Shown here: positions 34,545-41,308 of the stretch, piece after piece
How positions within the stretch are numbered: position 1 is the stretch's first letter
Layout of the letters: each line of letters starts with the position of its first letter
DNA from: CAYRTD01 sp964528675
GTDB lineage: Bacteria; Bacteroidota; Bacteroidia; Bacteroidales; GCA-2748055
DNA: 64,000 bases
NCBI GenBank assembly: GCA_964528675.1
Contig: CAZGTU010000009.1
Coordinates: forward strand, 32,584 to 96,583
Reading direction: 5' to 3'
Made by a program: the position numbers and the translations under genes
Notes under the pieces: generated by a model
What the model was told of the DNA's origin: nothing
The model's database searches: none
The model's input: only the letters and a program-made list of their open reading frames with translations

Positions 34545-35732
34545 ATGTTTGGAAAAATAAAAGACCATTTACAGAAAGAACTTCAGAATATTAAAGAAGC
34601 AGGATTATTCAAAGATGAAAGAATTATAGTTTCCCCCCAGGGAGCTGAAATAAAACTGAATACCGGACAGGAAGTACTGAACTTCTGTGCCAATAATTAC
34701 CTTGGATTATCCAACCATCCCGAGCTTGTTAATGCAGCAAAGGAGGCACTGGACTCTCATGGTTACGGCATGTCATCGGTGCGTTTTATTTGCGGCACTA
34801 CGGATCTGCATAAAAAGCTGGAAATGAGAATTGCTGAATATTTCGGCACTGAAGATACCATTCTCTATGCAGCATGTTTTGATGCTAACGGAGGACTTTT
34901 CGAGCCTATTCTCACTGCAGAGGATGCCATAATTTCCGACGAGTTGAATCATGCATCCATCATTGATGGTGTCAGGCTCTGTAAAGCTCAGCGCTATCGT
35001 TATAAAACCGCCGACATGAATAACCTGGAAGAGAAGCTAAAAGAAGCACAGTCTCAACGCTTCAGGGTAATAGTTACCGACGGTGTTTTTTCTATGGACG
35101 GACATGTTGCCCCTGTTGACAGGATGGTGGAACTTGCTGAAAAATATGATGCCATGGTAATGGTTGATGAATGTCATTCTCACGGTGTAGTTGGTGAAAC
35201 CGGAAAAGGCGTAACGGAATTATATGATATTCGCGGACGGGTTGATATTATCACAGGTACACTGGGCAAAGCCTACGGGGGAGCTATCGGTGGTTTTACA
35301 ACCGGAAGAAAAGAGATCATAGAAATGCTCAGACAACGGTCGCGTCCATACTTATTCTCCAACTCTATGCCTCCGGCAGTTGCCGCGGCAGGAATCCGAA
35401 TGATTGACATGATGGATGAAACCAATGAACTACAGGATAAGCTACATAAAAACACCGATTATTTTATCGGAAAAATGAAGGATGCAGGTTTTGATATCAA
35501 ACCCACTGACTCAGCAATATGTGCTGTTATGCTATATGACGCAAAACTATCACAGGATTTTGCAGAAAAATTGCTCGATGAAGGTATTTACGTAATTGGC
35601 TTCTACTATCCTGTTGTTCCGAAAGGACAGGCACGAATACGCGTTCAGTTGTCAGCTGCCCATGAACAGGAACACCTGGATAAGGCAATAAACGCTTTTA
35701 TCAAAGTAGGAAAAGAATTGAGCGTTATTTAA
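34545..35732 (+). CDS. kbl: Glycine C-acetyltransferase (2-amino-3-ketobutyrate CoA ligase)
   Basis: A 395-residue alpha-oxoamine synthase of fold type I. LNFCANNYLGLSNHPELV is the typical N-terminal motif, VDECHSHGVVG holds the PLP-interacting Asp and His, and GTLGKAYGGAIGG contains the Schiff-base Lys. Length is normal. It converts 2-amino-3-oxobutyrate plus CoA to glycine and acetyl-CoA, completing threonine catabolism begun by the upstream dehydrogenase. It is separated from tdh by 87 bp containing a nested hairpin. Confidence 0.96.
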   Translation: MFGKIKDHLQKELQNIKEAGLFKDERIIVSPQGAEIKLNTGQEVLNFCANNYLGLSNHPELVNAAKEALDSHGYGMSSVRFICGTTDLHKKLEMRIAEYFGTEDTILYAACFDANGGLFEPILTAEDAIISDELNHASIIDGVRLCKAQRYRYKTADMNNLEEKLKEAQSQRFRVIVTDGVFSMDGHVAPVDRMVELAEKYDAMVMVDECHSHGVVGETGKGVTELYDIRGRVDIITGTLGKAYGGAIGGFTTGRKEIIEMLRQRSRPYLFSNSMPPAVAAAGIRMIDMMDETNELQDKLHKNTDYFIGKMKDAGFDIKPTDSAICAVMLYDAKLSQDFAEKLLDEGIYVIGFYYPVVPKGQARIRVQLSAAHEQEHLDKAINAFIKVGKELSVI

Positions 35733-35802
35733 GTTTTTTTCACCGGCTAAAATTGGATGAAAACAATATCCATAAAATTCTGTTACTACCCAAAACATTA
35801 AA

Positions 35803-36720
35803 TTGGAAAAGCAAGTTTTTCTTGAATTAATCAATATTTCCAAGGAATACCGGGAAGTAAAAGCCGTAGACGATCTTTCCTGTAAAGTCTATGAAGGTGA
35901 TATTTACGGCTTCCTGGGACCAAATGGGGCAGGAAAAAGTACAGTTATAAGGATGTTTCTCTCATTGATTTCTCCGGATTCAGGTCAAATCAAGCTTTTT
36001 GGGAAGGATCTTTCAGTTGATCGCTATCAAACCCTCAACCGCCTGGGTGCATTAATAGAAAAACCTGATTTTTACCGGTATCTTTCCGCCAGGAAAAATC
36101 TGGAAATCCTGGGAAAGCTTTCCAGTGTTAAAAATCTGGACCATAAGATCAGAGAGGTACTTGAACTGGTTACACTAAGCTCCCGTGCCGACAGCAAGGT
36201 AAGAACCTACTCCCAGGGAATGAGACAGCGATTGGGGATCGCACAAAGCCTTCTTCATGATCCTGATCTTATTATTCTTGATGAGCCGGGTAACGGACTG
36301 GATCCACAGGGACAGAAAGAGATGCGAAATCTCATTAAAACCCTGAACAGGGAAAAAGGCATTACCATTTTGCTGTCCAGTCATATCCTGTCCGAAATAG
36401 AACAGGCGGCCAACCGAATGATCATTATCAATAAAGGTAAGAAAGTGGTGGAAGGAGATGTTCATGAACTGCTCAGAGGAAGCGGCATGAAGGTGAACTT
36501 TGATGTTTCCGATACAAACAAAGCAATAAGCATCTTTGAGGACTCCAAATTCAGGGATAAATTTTCCGTACCCCAAGAAAACACCATCATTCTGACCATT
36601 CCCCGCGAAGATATACCAGAGGCATCAAAACTTTTAATAAAAAATGATGTCTTAATTTATGGCATTATCCCGGCAAAAACCCTTGAGGATTATTTTATCA
36701 GTAAAACAACACATGAATAA
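35803..36720 (+). CDS. ABC transporter ATP-binding protein
   Basis: A 305-residue ATPase of the drug/bacitracin/CcmA-like class. Walker A is GPNGAGKST, the ABC signature is YSQGMRQRLGIAQSLL, Walker B is LIILDEPGNGLDPQG and the switch His is in LLSSHILSE. About 80 residues follow the core (substrate-class domain). The start appears to be a TTG, since no ATG precedes the Walker A motif in frame and the N-terminal beta strand (LELINISKEYREVKAVDDLS) would be lost otherwise. It overlaps the permease start by 8 bp. It powers the ABC-2 permease next door. Confidence 0.93.
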   Translation: MEKQVFLELINISKEYREVKAVDDLSCKVYEGDIYGFLGPNGAGKSTVIRMFLSLISPDSGQIKLFGKDLSVDRYQTLNRLGALIEKPDFYRYLSARKNLEILGKLSSVKNLDHKIREVLELVTLSSRADSKVRTYSQGMRQRLGIAQSLLHDPDLIILDEPGNGLDPQGQKEMRNLIKTLNREKGITILLSSHILSEIEQAANRMIIINKGKKVVEGDVHELLRGSGMKVNFDVSDTNKAISIFEDSKFRDKFSVPQENTIILTIPREDIPEASKLLIKNDVLIYGIIPAKTLEDYFISKTTHE

Positions 36721-37180
36721 ACTGGTTAAAATAGAATTATATAAAATCTTCACCAAACCAAGAACTTACATTGGCTTTGGAGCTGTTTTTCTGATCGTTA
36801 TCATTATACAACTCGGTTTTTATTTTGAAGGTGAAAAGATGCTTGATTTTGTGATCCAAAACCTGAAAGAAAGCTTCATTTTTGAAGGAAAGCTCATTAA
36901 TGCCTATACCGTTTCCTACATTGTACTGAACAGTCTTTGGATACATATTCCTGTGCTGATTGCCCTGGTTACCGGAGACCTTATTGCCGGTGAAGCAAAC
37001 AACGGCACCTTCCGGTTGATCCTTACCCGTCCGGTAAGCAGGACCAAATTGCTGCTCGCTAAATTCTTTGCCGGCTGGACCTATACCTACATGGTAATCA
37101 TTCTGATGATCCTGATGAGTGTGGGAGTGGGATCCATTCTTTTTGGATCGGGAGATTTATTAATGCTGAAGGTACCTTGA
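36713..37180 (+). CDS. ABC-2-type permease, N-terminal part (frameshifted gene)
   Basis: A 155-residue frame starting at ATG 36713 inside the ATPase stop region (MNKLVKIELYKIFTKPRTYI). It contains three hydrophobic helices (about residues 17-36, 65-90 and 125-145) and the ABC-2 permease loop AGEANNGTFRLILTRPVSR. It ends with TGA at 37178-37180 directly after MLKVP. The downstream frame continues the protein without a gap, so this is the first half of one permease. One extra base near 37171 would restore the frame, reading KGTLNIFSAEDALW across the junction. Confidence 0.8.
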   Translation: MNKLVKIELYKIFTKPRTYIGFGAVFLIVIIIQLGFYFEGEKMLDFVIQNLKESFIFEGKLINAYTVSYIVLNSLWIHIPVLIALVTGDLIAGEANNGTFRLILTRPVSRTKLLLAKFFAGWTYTYMVIILMILMSVGVGSILFGSGDLLMLKVP

Positions 37181-37548
37181 ATATATTTTCAGCCGAAGAT
37201 GCTTTGTGGAGGTTCGGCCTGGCATATCTCTATGGGATCCTCAGCATGACGGTAGTGGCATCCCTGGCCTTTATGCTTTCAGCCTTCGCCGATAATTCCA
37301 TTGGTCCGATCATAGGAACTGTGGCAATCATTATCGGTCTGACAATTATTTCTACACTTGGCTTCAGTATTCTCAAACCCATATTGCCTTATCTTTTTAC
37401 AACATATCTCCCTTCATGGCAATTGTTTTTTGATTATGAACTGAATTATGGCAAAATTGCCAGGGCGGTAATTACCGATCTTGCCTACATTGGTATTTTT
37501 CTTGCAGTAACAATTTATCATTTCAGAAAAAAAGACATACTCAGCTAA
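37177..37548 (+). CDS. ABC-2-type permease, C-terminal part (frameshifted gene)
   Basis: A frame beginning at TTG 37177, overlapping the previous stop by 4 bp. It has three further hydrophobic helices (LAYLYGILSMTVVASLAFML, IIGTVAIIIGLTIIS and LAYIGIFLAVTIYHF) and ends FRKKDILS, the usual end of ABC-2 permeases. Together the two parts give the normal six-helix, roughly 278-residue protein. Whether the break is a real mutation, an assembly error or a programmed frameshift cannot be decided from sequence. A separate TTG-initiated subunit is less likely because neither half is a complete permease. Confidence 0.78.
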   Translation: MNIFSAEDALWRFGLAYLYGILSMTVVASLAFMLSAFADNSIGPIIGTVAIIIGLTIISTLGFSILKPILPYLFTTYLPSWQLFFDYELNYGKIARAVITDLAYIGIFLAVTIYHFRKKDILS

Positions 37549-37549
37549 A

Positions 37550-38203
37550 ATGAAAATATCTATTATATACATACTATTATTTTTCCCGCTTATCTTCACT
37601 ATCAAAGCACAGGAGGATCCTGTTGAATTAATGAAAGCCGTTGCGGCCCAAATGCAGGAAGTTGAAAAATACAATGCAGATGTGCTTATCAAAGTAGATG
37701 TTGAATTTGTAAAGATCGATGAGCGAAAGGCAAAAGTATTTTTTGAAAAACCGGATAAGTTTGAAATAAAGGCAAAAGGAATTGCTTTGCTCCCAAAAAA
37801 AGGCGCTGAAATGGAGTACCTGGAGCTGTTAAATTCCGATTTCACAGCCATTGAAGAAGGAACTGAAGAATTAGATGGCACGGAAACCCGGCTGATCAAG
37901 GTAATCCCCACTGATCCTGGAATGGATATAATCCTGGCCCGTATTTGGGTGAATGAAGATGCTCTACGGATCGAGAGAATGCAAACATATACCAAATCAT
38001 CAGGTTCTTACCTGGTGAATTTCAGTTATGCCGATAATCCTTATGATCTTCCTTCAAAAATTAAAGTTGAATTTGATGTTGAAGACATGAGTCTTCCTGC
38101 CTCAATGACAGGCGATTTCGAGTCGCTCTCGAAAAAGCTTGAGCGAAAAGGAGTTACAAAAGGAACGGTTATCCTGGAGTACTCCAATTATGAAGTGAAC
38201 TGA
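37550..38203 (+). CDS. LolA-like secreted protein
   Basis: A 217-residue protein with a signal peptide (MKISIIYILLFFPLIFTIKA, about 20 residues) and a beta-rich body. YNADVLIKVDVEFVKIDERK, KVFFEKPDKFEIKAKGIALL, and LARIWVNEDALRIERMQTY are typical of the LolA/LolB-like outer-membrane lipoprotein-sorting fold. It starts one base after the ABC permease stop, so it is part of the same operon. The pair suggests a machine that extracts or carries a lipid or hydrophobic molecule in the periplasm. The substrate is unknown. Confidence 0.75.
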   Translation: MKISIIYILLFFPLIFTIKAQEDPVELMKAVAAQMQEVEKYNADVLIKVDVEFVKIDERKAKVFFEKPDKFEIKAKGIALLPKKGAEMEYLELLNSDFTAIEEGTEELDGTETRLIKVIPTDPGMDIILARIWVNEDALRIERMQTYTKSSGSYLVNFSYADNPYDLPSKIKVEFDVEDMSLPASMTGDFESLSKKLERKGVTKGTVILEYSNYEVN

Positions 38204-38224
38204 AGGTTAAAAAAAATTTTTCAA

Positions 38225-38250
38225 CACTGCAATGAGGTTGCAGTGAGATT
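38225..38250 (+). terminator. Probable terminator of the ABC operon
   Basis: A perfect 8-bp stem (CACTGCAA 38225-38232, TTGCAGTG 38238-38245) with a 5-nt loop is followed by AGATTTTG. It lies 21 bp after the stop of the LolA-like gene, with an A-rich run just before it. Confidence 0.65.
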
Positions 38251-38261
38251 TTGTACTTTAT

Positions 38262-38330
38262 AAGACCTTCGAGGTTTTAAGACCTTCGAGGTTTTAAAAA
38301 CCTCGAAGGTCTTAAAACCTCGAAGGTCTT
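38262..38330. repeat. 69-bp perfect palindrome made of two AAGACCTTCGAGGTTTT copies per arm
   Basis: Each 34-bp arm (38262-38295 and 38297-38330) contains two tandem copies of the 17-mer AAGACCTTCGAGGTTTT. The arms are exact reverse complements around one central base. It lies between the ABC operon terminator and yccF, about 40 bp from the yccF start. It reads as a dispersed palindromic repeat rather than a terminator. Confidence 0.85.
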
Positions 38331-38371
38331 GGTAAAGAAAAATATCCCTATCTTGCATAAAAACTAAAACA

Positions 38372-38743
38372 ATGAACTTTCTGGGAAACTTAATCTGGCT
38401 TATTTTCGGTGGATTTGTAATCGCTATTGAATATTTCATAGCCAGTATTTTATTGTTTATTACAATTATCGGAATCCCCTTTGCTTTTCAAACCATAAAG
38501 CTTGGAGTACTGGCACTTTGGCCTTTCGGACAGCATGCCAATATTGAATCTCCCGGAGGAGGACCTATAGGCTGTCTTTTGAACATTATCTGGCTTATAT
38601 TTGGGGGGATCTGGATAGCCCTGACACATCTTGCCCTTGGAATACTTTTCTCAATAACCATAATCGGCCTTCCCTTCGGAGTTCAGCATTTTAAACTGGC
38701 CTCTCTGGCCCTCAGTCCGTTTGGGAAGACTGTAAAACTCTAA
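38372..38743 (+). CDS. yccF: YccF-domain inner-membrane protein
   Basis: A 123-residue membrane protein with two tandem YccF (DUF307) halves. NLIWLIFGGFVIAIEYFIAS and NIIWLIFGGIWIALTHLALG are clearly duplicates, each followed by an FxIxIIGIPFAxQxxKL-type segment (TIIGIPFAFQTIKLGVLALW and TIIGLPFGVQHFKLASLAL). Length is normal. The family is widespread and of unknown function. A near-consensus -7 box (TATCTTGC) sits about 20 bp upstream. Confidence 0.92.
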   Translation: MNFLGNLIWLIFGGFVIAIEYFIASILLFITIIGIPFAFQTIKLGVLALWPFGQHANIESPGGGPIGCLLNIIWLIFGGIWIALTHLALGILFSITIIGLPFGVQHFKLASLALSPFGKTVKL

Positions 38744-38751
38744 AATTTATA

Positions 38752-38759
38752 TATTTTTG
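38752..38759 (+). promoter_or_regulatory. -7 promoter element of the TraB-pabB-pabC operon
   Basis: TATTTTTG matches TAnnTTTG, 30 nt before the ATG at 38790 and right after the yccF stop. No TTTG is found at the normal -33 distance. Confidence 0.45.
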
Positions 38760-38789
38760 TTAATCATTGAAAACAAATCATTGTTAGTT

Positions 38790-39686
38790 ATGTATAAGAA
38801 CAGATATTTTTTATTCTTCATTTTCATTCTTTCAGCTTTTGGATTTGAAGCTTCCTTTTCACAAACATCGGGACCCAGGACAGTATTCTGGGAAATAAGC
38901 GGAAACGGACTTGATCAGCCCTCTTATCTTTTTGGGACAATTCATATTATGCCGAAATCACAATTTACAGCTTACGAAACGGCAGATGAAAAATTAAAAG
39001 AAAGTGAACAACTGGTACTGGAGATGAAGATTGATGTTCCTTTAAAAACACAAATGGAATGGGCTAAAAAAATGATGCTTCCTGAAGGAAAAACAATTCC
39101 TGATTTTATGGATGAAGAAGAGTATGCAAGGGTAGAAACATATGCAAGAGACAGCCTGGAAATAAAAAAATTCCTGTTTAACAATTATATCAAGATGAAA
39201 CCTTTTGCCTTTTATTCTGCACTTATACCGCATGTGATCGGAAAAAAAATTGAAGGTTATGACATGTATTTCTCCAATATTGCCAAAAAAGAAGAAATTC
39301 CGGTAGTCGGACTGGAAAGCTTCGAGTTCCAACTGGCTATTTTTGACTCCATCCCCTATGAAAAACAACTTGAGATGTTCTTCCCTGAAGAAGAATTTAA
39401 TCTTAAGGATGAAATGCAGGAATTACTTGATATGTATCTATCACATGATATATATTCAATGGCTGAAGCATTCAGCGAGGAAGAAAAGTATGGTTATGAG
39501 GAACTTGAAAGTGAACTGCTTATTAAGAGGAATGAAGATTGGGTTGAGAAGATCTCGGTATTAATCGGCGAAAAACCCACATTTATAGCCGTCGGAGCAG
39601 GACATCTTGCAGGTGGACACGGACTGATCAAACAATTCAGACAAAAAGGTTTTACATTAAATCCCATAATGTTAAAAGAAAACTGA
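38790..39686 (+). CDS. TraB/GumN-family protein
   Basis: A 298-residue protein from ATG 38790 (MYKNRYFLFFIFILSAFGFE, a signal peptide ending near SFSQ). A TTG 11 codons upstream is rejected because it spoils the signal. The body carries the family motifs SYLFGTIHIMPK at the start (GTIH), MAKxLPxx-like MEWAKKMMLPEGKTI, VVGLESFEFQLAIFDSI in the middle and FIAVGAGHLAGGHGLI near the end (GxxH). Members are related to Tiki-type metalloproteases. Its role here is unknown. The stop overlaps the pabB start by one base. Confidence 0.88.
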   Translation: MYKNRYFLFFIFILSAFGFEASFSQTSGPRTVFWEISGNGLDQPSYLFGTIHIMPKSQFTAYETADEKLKESEQLVLEMKIDVPLKTQMEWAKKMMLPEGKTIPDFMDEEEYARVETYARDSLEIKKFLFNNYIKMKPFAFYSALIPHVIGKKIEGYDMYFSNIAKKEEIPVVGLESFEFQLAIFDSIPYEKQLEMFFPEEEFNLKDEMQELLDMYLSHDIYSMAEAFSEEEKYGYEELESELLIKRNEDWVEKISVLIGEKPTFIAVGAGHLAGGHGLIKQFRQKGFTLNPIMLKEN

Positions 39687-40660
39687 TGAGCCAGGAATGG
39701 ATCCTGAAAATGAATGAACTGACAAAGAAGAAAAAACCATTTCTTTTCATTCTCGATTTCGATCTGAAAACCCCAATTATCGAAGTACTTGATAATATTC
39801 CTTCCAACAGGATCCTATATGATCTCAATGGCATATCCAATCAGGATCAAAATTTTGATAGCAAGGTTGGCGAAAGTGCTGATATCCAATCACAAACAAT
39901 CGATTACCATTCTTTTCAGAATATATTTGCGAAAGTACAGGCTGAAATAAGAGCAGGAAATACCTACCTCCTGAACCTGACTTTTCAGCATCCGGTAAGA
40001 ATCAATAAATCTCTGAAAGATATTTTTTATCTGAGCCGGGCAAAATATAAACTATGGATAAAAGATAAATTTATTCTGTTCTCACCGGAATCATTCGTAA
40101 AGATTAAAGATGGAGAAATTTTCACCTATCCCATGAAAGGCACATCAGAGAGAAAAGATGAATCTTCTGCATCTCAACTTCTTGAAGATGAAAAAGAAGC
40201 CGCTGAACATGCCACCATTACGGACTTGTTGAGAAATGATCTCGGCCGGGTAGCAGACAATATCCGGGTAAAACGCTATCGTTATGTAGATGAGATTATT
40301 ACCGGGAAAAAGACGATTCTACAGGTAAGCTCAGAAATTAGCGGAAAGCTATCCTCCTATTACCTTGAGCGACCGGGCGATCTTTTTCATGAAATACTCC
40401 CGGCGGGTTCAGTTACCGGTGCTCCCAAGAAAAAAACCGTGGATATTATTAAAAATATTGAAAACTATGAAAGGGGATTCTACACCGGAGTCTTCGGAAT
40501 CTTCAACGGAAAGGATATTGATTCGGCAGTAATGATAAGATTCATTGAAAAGAAAAATGGAAAATACTATTATAAATCCGGAGGTGGAATCACTTATATG
40601 AGTGATCCGGAAAAAGAATATCGGGAAATTAAGCAAAAAATCTATGTGCCGCTTCATTGA
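39686..40660 (+). CDS. pabB: Aminodeoxychorismate synthase component I (chorismate-binding)
   Basis: A 324-residue protein corresponding to the chorismate-utilising domain, shorter than the enterobacterial PabB because the N-terminal part is reduced. Signature segments are GNTYLLNLTF, TYPMKGTSERKD, LLRNDLGRVADNI, LPAGSVTGAPKKKTVDII and YYKSGGGITYMSDPEKEY. It makes 4-amino-4-deoxychorismate for folate synthesis. A glutaminase (PabA) is not in the window. It overlaps the next gene by 17 bp, linking it to the lyase step. Confidence 0.92.
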   Translation: MSQEWILKMNELTKKKKPFLFILDFDLKTPIIEVLDNIPSNRILYDLNGISNQDQNFDSKVGESADIQSQTIDYHSFQNIFAKVQAEIRAGNTYLLNLTFQHPVRINKSLKDIFYLSRAKYKLWIKDKFILFSPESFVKIKDGEIFTYPMKGTSERKDESSASQLLEDEKEAAEHATITDLLRNDLGRVADNIRVKRYRYVDEIITGKKTILQVSSEISGKLSSYYLERPGDLFHEILPAGSVTGAPKKKTVDIIKNIENYERGFYTGVFGIFNGKDIDSAVMIRFIEKKNGKYYYKSGGGITYMSDPEKEYREIKQKIYVPLH

Positions 40661-41240
40661 GACAATACAGTTGAAAGATGGAAATTTCCTGAATCTTCAG
40701 TATCACCAGGAAAGAATAAACCGTACATTCAGTAAATTTTTTGATCGAAATGACTCATTTGATCTCCAGGCTTTTCTGCATGAACACAACTATCCTCTTA
40801 CAGGAAAACATCGATGTACAGTGACTTACACAAAAAACGAACGGCATTTAAAAATTATTGAATATAAACCAAAAGAAATTAAACGACTTCGGCTAAAACA
40901 TGGTGATGATATAGATTATTCATGGAAATATGCTGATAGAACTGAACTTAATAATTTATTAAATGAATTGCCGGGAGATGAAGAACTTATTATAATAAAA
41001 AACGGGTTTATTACAGATACCTCCTATGCAAATCTCGTTTTTTATGACGGTAAAAACTGGTATACACCTTCAAGGCCACTTTTACAGGGTACCAGAAGAA
41101 AAAAATTGATGGATGAGGGAAAAATTAAGGAACGAGAAATTCATATTCGTGATCTCAAGAAATTTACAAAATGTTCACTTATCAATGCTATGCTTGACAT
41201 AGGCGAAATAGAATTACCGATAAACAGGATATTTTCCTGA
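40644..41240 (+). CDS. pabC: Class IV aminotransferase, probable 4-amino-4-deoxychorismate lyase
   Basis: A 198-residue protein from ATG 40644 (MCRFIETIQLKDGNFLNLQY). The start lies inside the end of pabB. It has the class IV PLP fold. ITDTSYANLVFYDGKNWYTP is the characteristic segment, followed by PLLQGTRRKKLMDEGKI. It is shorter than typical PabC (about 270) but similar compact versions occur next to pabB in Bacteroidota. Context makes conversion of aminodeoxychorismate to 4-aminobenzoate the best guess. A terminator follows within 10 bp. Confidence 0.82.
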   Translation: MCRFIETIQLKDGNFLNLQYHQERINRTFSKFFDRNDSFDLQAFLHEHNYPLTGKHRCTVTYTKNERHLKIIEYKPKEIKRLRLKHGDDIDYSWKYADRTELNNLLNELPGDEELIIIKNGFITDTSYANLVFYDGKNWYTPSRPLLQGTRRKKLMDEGKIKEREIHIRDLKKFTKCSLINAMLDIGEIELPINRIFS

Positions 41241-41244
41241 AGAA

Positions 41245-41276
41245 AAAAACCGCCACCTTTCAGGTAACGGTTTTTC
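41245..41276 (+). terminator. Rho-independent terminator after pabC
   Basis: An imperfect stem (AACCG-C-CACCT with AGGT-AA-CGGTT) is followed by TTTTT. The A-run on its other side makes it potentially bidirectional, so it may also serve nrdJ, which converges from the right. Confidence 0.8.
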
Positions 41277-41308
41277 AATCGATTGTTATTTGCAATTAAG
41301 AAAGAATA

